Assembly (NCBI RefSeq): GCF_003428165.1
Contig: NZ_QLIQ01000001.1
Span: 240,442 to 304,441 of the forward strand
Reading direction: 5' to 3'
DNA from: Cysteiniphilum litorale
GTDB lineage: Bacteria; Pseudomonadota; Gammaproteobacteria; Francisellales; Francisellaceae
Length of the DNA: 64,000 nucleotides
Below the pieces are notes generated by a model. It was given only the letters and a program-made list of their open reading frames with translations, was not told where the DNA came from and made no database searches. The position numbers and the translations under genes were made by a program. Of the stretch, positions 57,967 through 64,000 are shown in pieces; position 1 is the stretch's first letter, and each line of letters opens with the position of its first letter.

Positions 57967-58329
57967 ATGAGCTGGTTAACAATTGTTGAAACACCGGAGT
58001 TTTTAAGAGTTTCTGAAAAATTTTGTGAGCGTGATGTTATTGATGAAATGATAGAAGCAATATCACAAAATCCAGAAATCGGTGATATTGTACCTAACAC
58101 TGGCGGTTGCAGAAAACTAAGATGGCAACGAACAAAGAATTCAGGCAAAAGTGGTGGTATGCGAACTATTTACTATTTTTATGATTCTAGCATGCCGATT
58201 TATCTGCTACTAACTTATCCAAAGTCAGTTGCTGATAACATTGATAACGAAACAGAGAATGCACTAAAAAGAATTGTTAAACAAATGGTTAAAAACCATA
58301 AATCAGATCAGTTACGAGGTAAAATATGA
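57967..58329 (+). CDS. HigB-like RelE-family toxin
   Basis: A 120-residue toxin: WLTIVETPEFLR at the start, then EIGDIVPNTGGCRKLRW and the KSGGMRTIYYFY core, the arrangement of HigB-2-type mRNA endoribonucleases. The frame is open from a TTG at 57865, but that extension has no family similarity and the ATG at 57967 gives the normal size. It overlaps the antitoxin gene by 4 nt (ATGA). In this pair the toxin precedes the antitoxin. Confidence 0.8.
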   Translation: MSWLTIVETPEFLRVSEKFCERDVIDEMIEAISQNPEIGDIVPNTGGCRKLRWQRTKNSGKSGGMRTIYYFYDSSMPIYLLLTYPKSVADNIDNETENALKRIVKQMVKNHKSDQLRGKI

Positions 58330-58634
58330 GCTTTGATTTCAAAACAAGTTTACTGCAAAGCGCTAAAGAGGCACTTCAAATTAGCAAAGGCGAGTTATCA
58401 GCAGCCAAGTCACATCAAATTTTCATTCCTGAAGATATTGATGTCAAGGAAATCCGATTAAAGTTAAATATTACTCGTGGTGAGTTTTGTGAAAAATATG
58501 GTTTTAAATTACGCACACTTGAAAAATGGGAACAAAAAGTCACTAGACCTGACTCTGCAACAAGAGCTTACCTAACCGTTATATCTTGTAATCCTGAAAT
58601 CGTTCATCAATCATTGCAACAACACCGACTGTAA
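58326..58634 (+). CDS. HigA-like XRE antitoxin
   Basis: A 102-residue protein with a helix-turn-helix in its C-terminal half (NITRGEFCEKYGFKLRTLEKWEQKVTRPDSATRAYL, in outline), as in HigA-2 antitoxins that bind both toxin and operator. The N-terminal half would contact the toxin. Its start overlaps the toxin stop. The convergent aldehyde dehydrogenase gene ends 14 nt away. Confidence 0.83.
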   Translation: MSFDFKTSLLQSAKEALQISKGELSAAKSHQIFIPEDIDVKEIRLKLNITRGEFCEKYGFKLRTLEKWEQKVTRPDSATRAYLTVISCNPEIVHQSLQQHRL

Positions 58635-58648
58635 AAAATATATCTATT

Positions 58649-60061
58649 TTACCCTTTTAAAAATTTACGAAACCAAGAAAATCGTTGCCCATAAGGCGGA
58701 TAAAGCCAAAGGGCACTATTGAATCTACCGCGTTGACAAATCGCTTTGGCATTGGAGAATGTTTTAAACCCTTCAAACCCGTGATAGCGCCCCATACCTG
58801 AATTACCAACGCCGCCAAAAGGTAGATCATGCTGCGCGATATGGTTTAACACATCATTGATACACATCCCGCCACTAATAATATTCCTATTAATATACTC
58901 TTGTTCAGTGCGATCATAACTCAAAAGGTAAGCAGCCAATGGACGAGGTTTTTGATTAATATAACTTATCACCTCTTCAATCGATTGATAGCTTAACACC
59001 GGTAATAATGGACCAAAGACCTCATCTTGCATCACCTGCAAATCACTCTTTGGATTTAATAGCAATGAAATAGGCATCTTTCGACTGTGGTCATTAGTCG
59101 CTTTAAGCTCATCTAGCACAACAACTTTAACACCTTGGTCTTTTGCCTCGTCAATATATCCTTGCAAACGATTAAACTGTGCCTCATTCATCACGCTACT
59201 ATAATCATCATTAGTCATATATTGCGGATACATTTCTTTAAACGCCACTTCCATTTCAGTAACAAATGCCTCAAGTTTTTGCGCATGAACAAATATATAA
59301 TCCGGCGCAATACAGGTTTGTCCGGCGTTTAATCCTTTGGCAAAAGTAATCATTTTAGCCGCTTTTTTTAAAGGAAAATTTTGACTGATGATCAACGGCG
59401 ATTTGCCGCCTAATTCAAGCGTCACAGGTGTTAAATTTTTAGTGGCAGCCTGCATTACCTTTCTGCCAATAGCCGTTGATCCAGTAAAAAACAAATGATC
59501 AAAAGGTAATTCGCTAAAACTTTGCGCCACTGTAGCATCGCCTGTGACAACCGCCACTTCATCAATATTAAAAGCGCGTTTGCAAATTTCCATCATCACG
59601 CGATTGGTCTTAGGTGTATGCTCTGAGAGTTTAATGCACACTCGATTTCCCGCAGCCAAGGCATAGATAAGCGGCGACAAACTCAGCAAAATGGGATAAT
59701 TCCATGGCACCATAATGCCAACAACACCTACTGGCTGATAATAAACATAATTTTTAGCGGGCTTAAAAATAATACTGGTATGACGCTTCTCTTTAGCCAT
59801 CCAACTGCGCAAAGATTTAAGGGCATACTTAATGGTACTAGTAACTTGAAAAATCTCACTCAACCAAGTCTCATTGGCACTGCGATGACCAAAATCATCG
59901 CTTACTGCATCAATCAATGCTTGTTCATGCTTTAATAATACTGAATATAAGCGCTTAAGCTTGTCTTTACGTAATGCATAATCAGGATATTGATCAAGTG
60001 AAAAGGCTTTTTTCTGTAGTGAAACCAGCTTTAATAAATACGTTTTATCGATATTATCCAT
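58649..60061 (-). CDS. Aldehyde dehydrogenase (coniferyl/fatty aldehyde type)
   Basis: A 470-residue NAD(P)-dependent ALDH close to the coniferyl-aldehyde branch. VTLELGGKSPLII holds the general base Glu; GLNAGQTCIAPDYIF holds the catalytic Cys. NYPILLSLSPLIYALAAGN and PFGGVGNSGMGRYHG are the other family blocks. The C-terminus has a basic/aromatic tail (WFRKFLKG). The true substrate is unknown; with yqhD elsewhere in the window it suggests aldehyde stress handling. Confidence 0.9.
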   Translation of the reverse strand: MDNIDKTYLLKLVSLQKKAFSLDQYPDYALRKDKLKRLYSVLLKHEQALIDAVSDDFGHRSANETWLSEIFQVTSTIKYALKSLRSWMAKEKRHTSIIFKPAKNYVYYQPVGVVGIMVPWNYPILLSLSPLIYALAAGNRVCIKLSEHTPKTNRVMMEICKRAFNIDEVAVVTGDATVAQSFSELPFDHLFFTGSTAIGRKVMQAATKNLTPVTLELGGKSPLIISQNFPLKKAAKMITFAKGLNAGQTCIAPDYIFVHAQKLEAFVTEMEVAFKEMYPQYMTNDDYSSVMNEAQFNRLQGYIDEAKDQGVKVVVLDELKATNDHSRKMPISLLLNPKSDLQVMQDEVFGPLLPVLSYQSIEEVISYINQKPRPLAAYLLSYDRTEQEYINRNIISGGMCINDVLNHIAQHDLPFGGVGNSGMGRYHGFEGFKTFSNAKAICQRGRFNSALWLYPPYGQRFSWFRKFLKG

Positions 60062-60135
60062 TGATCTAGCTATCCCTTTGCTTTAAGTAACTGAGCTAAT
60101 TAATTTATAGTTTATTGACTCAAGCTTCCCATTTC

Positions 60136-60250
60136 AACACCCCGCCTCACAAGTTCGGCACCCCTCTTGCAAAGAGGGGAATATAAAATCAACAGTTGCC
60201 TAATTCCCCTCTTTGCAAGAGGGGTGGCAGTCGTAGACTGACGGGGTGTT
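60136..60250. repeat. Palindromic repeat family 1, copy 3 (115 bp)
   Basis: Same boundaries and orientation as copy 1. The inner arms are CACCCCTCTTGCAAAG... and the exact reverse complement; the variable position is C/G here, T/A in copy 1 and A/T in copy 2. It lies between the aldehyde dehydrogenase start and the trhO stop. Confidence 0.9.
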
Positions 60251-60297
60251 GTAAAAACCATAGTTTTTTAGGGTGCACAACTCCAACCTATTTATTG

Positions 60298-61287
60298 TTA
60301 ACGACTCTTATTCGCCAAACGATCTCTTTCGCGCTTTTGCTGTTTCTGCGCTTTACGGATTAATCCTACTTGTTTTGCCTCTTCACCAATATGCAACTCA
60401 CCTCGCTCACGTGCTAATTGGCTTTGTTTTTCACGCTCTAAGAAACGCTTTCTTTGCTCAGAGGTATGATTGCCCTTACAATGATGACAAGACACACCTT
60501 GCTCATATTCAGGTTTCAGCTTATCTTCTTCAGTAATTGGACGACGGCAAGCATAACATTGATCATATTGACCTTTGGCTAAATCATGCGTCACAGCAAC
60601 ACGTGAATCAAAGACAAAGCACTCGCCTTGCCATAGACTTTTTTCTTCAGGTACTTCTTCAAGATATTTTAAAATACCACCTTCTAAATGATAGACTTCA
60701 TCAAAGCCTTGTTCTTTCAAAAAGGCAGTTGATTTTTCACAACGAATGCCACCGGTGCAAAACATTGCTACTTTTTTGTGTTTTGTCTTATCTAAATGTT
60801 TTTCAACATATTCAGGAAACTCACGAAACGTCTCAGTATGTGGGTTAACTGCATTTTTAAACGTACCTATTTCGATCTCATAATCATTACGTGTATCGAT
60901 TAATAAAACCTCAGGATCAGAGATTAAGGCATTCCAATCTTGTGGTTTAACGTAAGTGCCACATACTTTAAGAGGATCTAATCCTTCGACACCTAAGGTC
61001 ACAATTTCTTTTTTTAGCTTCACTTTAGTGCGATTAAAAGGAATATGCTCATCAAATGATTCTTTATGTACCAAATTAGCCAAACGTGCATCAGATTTTA
61101 AGAATTTAAGTACCGCTTCAATACCTGCTGCGGTTCCTGCAATCGTGCCATTGATTCCCTCTTTGGCTAACAATAGCGTACCACGCACCATATTATCTTC
61201 CATTGTTTTTAATAATGGTGCTCTTAATGCTTCATAATCTTCCAGTGTGACAAACTTATACAGTGCTGAAACCACGTACTTTGACAT
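60298..61287 (-). CDS. trhO: tRNA uridine 5-hydroxylase TrhO (YceA, rhodanese-like)
   Basis: A 329-residue protein. The N-terminal acylphosphatase-like part ([14 protein letters not shown]) precedes a rhodanese domain whose active-site Cys is in [12 protein letters not shown]. The C-terminal zinc-type cysteines ([17 protein letters not shown]) and a basic tail complete the family layout. TrhO hydroxylates U34 of certain tRNAs using O2. Single gene. Confidence 0.93.
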   Translation of the reverse strand: MSKYVVSALYKFVTLEDYEALRAPLLKTMEDNMVRGTLLLAKEGINGTIAGTAAGIEAVLKFLKSDARLANLVHKESFDEHIPFNRTKVKLKKEIVTLGVEGLDPLKVCGTYVKPQDWNALISDPEVLLIDTRNDYEIEIGTFKNAVNPHTETFREFPEYVEKHLDKTKHKKVAMFCTGGIRCEKSTAFLKEQGFDEVYHLEGGILKYLEEVPEEKSLWQGECFVFDSRVAVTHDLAKGQYDQCYACRRPITEEDKLKPEYEQGVSCHHCKGNHTSEQRKRFLEREKQSQLARERGELHIGEEAKQVGLIRKAQKQQKRERDRLANKSR

Positions 61288-61434
61288 GCTATACCCTTTA
61301 TACCTTATTTATTTCTACTATCTATCATTTGTATTATTGATTTTAAACACACAACCACAATCACAATATGATTAGTGATGGGTGTCGAGTGAGCGCATTA
61401 TACACCATTTCATCTAAACACCAAATGATAGCTT

Positions 61435-62286
61435 TTATCTGGCATTAAAAACCATTTCAATAAGACTTAATAATGGTGAATTTTGCGCATAAACATAATA
61501 GCTTTGCATATTAGCTATATTCTCAGGAATCTGCTTATTGATATTCAAAAGCATCTCTTTTTCCTGAACGGCTAACAGGGCTGTTGGTAAAAAGCCATAA
61601 CCAATGCCTTGGCTAATTGCATGCAGTATTGTCGTATATGAAGAAAAATAAAGTGCATTTTTAATCTGTAACATATCTTTTAATTGAGTTTGCATAATAC
61701 ATTTTAATGTTTTTAACTCCTGTTCAATACCGTTGAAGCCTTTTGCTAAATCACGTGAAATATAAGCATCAAAAATAATATCCGTATAGAGTCTAACATC
61801 AAAGCCATGATCTTTAAGCATGTTTTTTTCACCTTCATTAAGCACAACTAAGGCAACATCTACCTCATGTTTAAGCAACAACTCAATGTGCTTTGTTTTA
61901 TTTTCAACAACAAGGTCATAATCAAATGATTGATCAAGCTGCATAATCTGGCTGATTTTACAAAATAGACTCTGCTCAAATATTTGTGATAAGGCAATTT
62001 TAAGCGTTGGCTTTTTATGCTTTAAAAAAGGCAGCTCCAACTGATTAATACGATCAAACTCAAGTAGCATTGGTTTAATCAGCGTGTAAAAAGCATGGCC
62101 TTTGTTATTAGCAATTAATTTATTATTGGTTCGTTCAAACAATTGAAAACCAATAATATCCTCCAAGTTTTGTAGCTGTTTAGTCAAGGCTGGAGGCGTT
62201 AAAAACATTGCTTCTGCACTTTGGCGCAAGCTTTTTAACTCATAGACGGATATAAAAACACGCAACTGTTGCAAGGTATAGTTCAT
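61435..62286 (-). CDS. LysR-family transcriptional regulator
   Basis: A 283-residue LysR protein: YTLQQLRVFISVYELKSLRQSAEAMFLTPPALTKQLQNLE (in outline) is the canonical N-terminal helix-turn-helix. The effector domain follows. It is divergent from the NTF2-like/MFS gene pair and likely controls it, with the 118-nt AT-rich gap as the regulatory region. Confidence 0.88.
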   Translation of the reverse strand: MNYTLQQLRVFISVYELKSLRQSAEAMFLTPPALTKQLQNLEDIIGFQLFERTNNKLIANNKGHAFYTLIKPMLLEFDRINQLELPFLKHKKPTLKIALSQIFEQSLFCKISQIMQLDQSFDYDLVVENKTKHIELLLKHEVDVALVVLNEGEKNMLKDHGFDVRLYTDIIFDAYISRDLAKGFNGIEQELKTLKCIMQTQLKDMLQIKNALYFSSYTTILHAISQGIGYGFLPTALLAVQEKEMLLNINKQIPENIANMQSYYVYAQNSPLLSLIEMVFNAR

Positions 62287-62404
62287 TTAGCTTCTCACTA
62301 GAAATCGTTTAAAATAAGTTAACACCATATTAAATATTATTCAATTTTAATTAACATTAAATTTTGTATACTGCTAACAAGTTCAAGAACTAAAGGTAGT
62401 TATC

Positions 62405-62830
62405 ATGAATCAACATAATTTAACAATCGTCCGTAACTTTTTAGCTCATCAAAAAAATGCGCAAGCAGATCAAGCATTGGCTCTTATTGCTGAAGATGCT
62501 GTATGGCATAGTGACAGCATTGGCGCACCATGGAGTGGCGACTTTCACGGTAAAGCCGAAATCATTCGTCACTTTGCCAATATTCACCAGTCAGTGACCA
62601 GCTTCAGCAAAACGCCAATGGATATCGTTGCCAGTGACAACACCAATTTTGTTTATGAGTATGGCTATCTTGAATGTATCTTTAAACATAATAATGAGTT
62701 TTTTGCCACTTACATCATCTCGATTTATGAGATTAAAGATAATCAGATCATCTCTTATCGCGTTTTAGAAGACTCTAATACGCTATATCACACTTATCAC
62801 AAGACATCTGATACTAAGGAAACCTTATGA
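62405..62830 (+). CDS. NTF2/SnoaL-like protein
   Basis: A 141-residue cone-fold protein: ALIAEDAVWHSDSIGAPWSGDFHGKAEIIRHF and the later FVYEYGYLECIF strand are typical of SnoaL-type NTF2-like enzymes or small-molecule binders. AAAGGTAG lies upstream of the ATG. The stop overlaps the MFS start as ATGA. Whether it is catalytic is unknown. Confidence 0.8.
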   Translation: MNQHNLTIVRNFLAHQKNAQADQALALIAEDAVWHSDSIGAPWSGDFHGKAEIIRHFANIHQSVTSFSKTPMDIVASDNTNFVYEYGYLECIFKHNNEFFATYIISIYEIKDNQIISYRVLEDSNTLYHTYHKTSDTKETL

Positions 62831-63069
62831 ATACACGTATAAAACTACTGATTTATCTACTTGCTTTATTGTCTATCTTAACTGTAAACATCTACATTCC
62901 AGCGATTCCGACATTACAACACACTTTCGCTACTACCAAGGCACATATTAGTCTTACCGTTAGCTTTTATATGCTTGGCTTAGCGATAGGTATTCCTTTA
63001 TATGGAGCGATCGCCGATCATATCAAAACTTCTAAAGTGCTTATTTTCGGACTGACACTTTATATCTGA
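62827..63069 (+). pseudogene. MFS (DHA1-type) transporter, 3' part lost to an insertion sequence
   Basis: Only 80 codons remain, covering two membrane helices and the conserved opening TVNIYIPAIPTLQHTF of drug-efflux MFS proteins. The frame stops at 63069 where insertion-sequence DNA begins. The 3' part, if it exists, would lie past the right edge. It overlaps the NTF2-like gene by 4 nt. Confidence 0.85.
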
Positions 63070-64000
63070 ACTTTCCCGAATTTTGTAAGAATTTGCTATG
63101 GATGAGCTGCAAACCAAAGTTTATCCCTATATCTTAGGGTGGCTAAAAAACAGGAGCAACTCATCGATGGATACCTTACAACCTTTGCTTAATCACTTGC
63201 AAGCACTTTTTAAAAGAAGCACTCAAAAAGGACGGCTTTTTAGTGCAGTGATTTTAGCAATGATTATACCTATTGGTTCTGGTATCAGCAGTCAAATTTA
63301 TCGTAAACTCGTTCAGATAATCGGTTACTCACTTAGCAGAACACGCTTTTATCGCTTTATGGCAGGTAAATGCTTTAACTGGGATGTGATTTGGAAAGCT
63401 ATATTCAAACTGATTCCATTACCATTGACTGATGGACGCCTTATCATAGCCTTAGATGACTCCACCACGCCTAAAAGCGGTAAGGAAATATTTGGTTGTG
63501 AGCATTTCTTTGATCATGCAGCCAAGCACAATCAAAGTAAATACCCTTGGTCACAGTGCTTTGTTCAACTAGGGCTCTTAAAGTTCATTCATACCCGTTG
63601 GGCATTTTTGCCATTGTTGACGCGATTTTATCACTCTAGCAACAAAGCAGCGGCTGAGTGTTTTAACAGTAAAATTACACTGGCCTGCCAAATGATTCTT
63701 AAGCTTAGCACCTGGACAAAATCCCCCATTCTTATTGTGACTGATTCATGGTTTGGTAATGGTAAATTGTACAACCCGTTAAAAGATCAACTAGGTAATC
63801 GAGTCCATATCCTCACCATGTTACGCAAAAACAGTGTTTTATACGGTTTTCCTGAGGTTATCGAAGGTAAAACATGTGGGCGTCCTGCAAAATATGGTGC
63901 CAAAGCAGGTTCTGTTAGGGATTTGGCAAATGAATATAAAGCTAAAGCCCAAAAAGTCACAAGCTTTGTTTATGGTAAAAAGCGTGACATGCTTGTCTAC
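63070..64000 (+). mobile_element. Insertion sequence (DDE transposase), truncated by the window edge
   Basis: From just after the broken MFS gene the DNA changes to a transposon with its own gene at 63167. The left end is near CTGAACTTTCCCGAATTTTG (about 63067-63086), but the exact terminus and target duplication cannot be set without the right end. The family is probably IS4- or IS701-like. Confidence 0.85.
63167..64000 (+). CDS. DDE transposase (partial, runs off the right edge)
   Basis: 278 codons are open to the window edge with no stop. The first catalytic aspartate is in LIIALDDSTTPKSGKE and the second in ILIVTDSWFGNGKLY, the DDE pattern of IS4/IS701-like transposases. The start at 63167 is the first good ATG of the element; no strong ribosome-binding site is seen. 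The third acidic residue lies beyond the edge or could not be located. Confidence 0.85.
   Translation, partial: MDTLQPLLNHLQALFKRSTQKGRLFSAVILAMIIPIGSGISSQIYRKLVQIIGYSLSRTRFYRFMAGKCFNWDVIWKAIFKLIPLPLTDGRLIIALDDSTTPKSGKEIFGCEHFFDHAAKHNQSKYPWSQCFVQLGLLKFIHTRWAFLPLLTRFYHSSNKAAAECFNSKITLACQMILKLSTWTKSPILIVTDSWFGNGKLYNPLKDQLGNRVHILTMLRKNSVLYGFPEVIEGKTCGRPAKYGAKAGSVRDLANEYKAKAQKVTSFVYGKKRDMLVY

Noticed and set aside
60956..61237. 93-codon plus-strand frame over trhO
   Set aside because: Antisense shadow of a conserved gene.

Overview
The window is AT-rich DNA from a gammaproteobacterium. Core gene order and product types (rpsP-rimM-trmD-rplS, xerD, lpxH, barA, coaX, yqhD, trhO) fit a free-living or environmental relative of the Francisellaceae/Fastidiosibacteraceae. 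That placement is an inference from gene content and base composition; no rRNA gene is present to confirm it. I saw no tRNA, rRNA or CRISPR array.

Layout. 1-5400: a DUF58/MoxR pair and a complete phosphate-uptake operon, transcribed leftward in the order pstC-pstA-pstB-pstS, with a good Pho box upstream of pstC. 5555-9112: an FMN-binding glutamate-synthase-like membrane protein, a ChaA-type antiporter and a ParD/ParE-type toxin-antitoxin pair. 9194-14382: rlmE, a PduO-type cobalamin adenosyltransferase, a trkA gene broken by a one-base frameshift, and an ArsR/P-type ATPase metal-efflux unit. 14547-25796: housekeeping genes (yqhD, pyrB, coaE, truA, folE, coaX, lpxH) with several small lipoproteins and membrane proteins. 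25940-31957: xerD, a two-gene AAA ATPase + DUF4276 module that looks like a nuclease-type defence system, the rplS-trmD-rimM-rpsP operon and rlmJ. 32241-39136: a GIY-YIG/DUF4357 protein, sdaA, psd, a class III CoA-transferase and a large MscS-family channel. 39192-52890: an accessory surface and secretion region. It holds a LysR regulator, a 17-copy heptanucleotide tract, a 1456-residue RCC1-repeat lipoprotein, a DUF1554 lipoprotein, a secreted protein, a second CoA-transferase with an enoyl-CoA hydratase homologue, a GH18 chitinase lipoprotein and a 62-residue secreted peptide. 53028-62286: nitroreductase, aminotransferase, the BarA hybrid kinase, a HigBA-type toxin-antitoxin pair, an aldehyde dehydrogenase, trhO and a LysR regulator. 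62405-64000: an NTF2-like gene and an MFS transporter gene cut off by an insertion sequence whose transposase runs off the right edge.

Dispersed repeats are a clear theme. Three copies of a 113-115 bp palindromic element (2549, 32068, 60136) keep perfect arm pairing through compensatory base changes. Two copies of a second palindromic family lie at 25829 and 50217. Two surface-lipoprotein genes share an upstream motif, and psd/sdaA share a strong hairpin in their divergent promoter region.

The best candidates for undescribed biology are: (i) the AAA+DUF4276 pair lodged between rplS and xerD with 8-nt overlaps through to xerD; (ii) the heptanucleotide tract beside the giant RCC1 lipoprotein; (iii) the covarying palindromic element.
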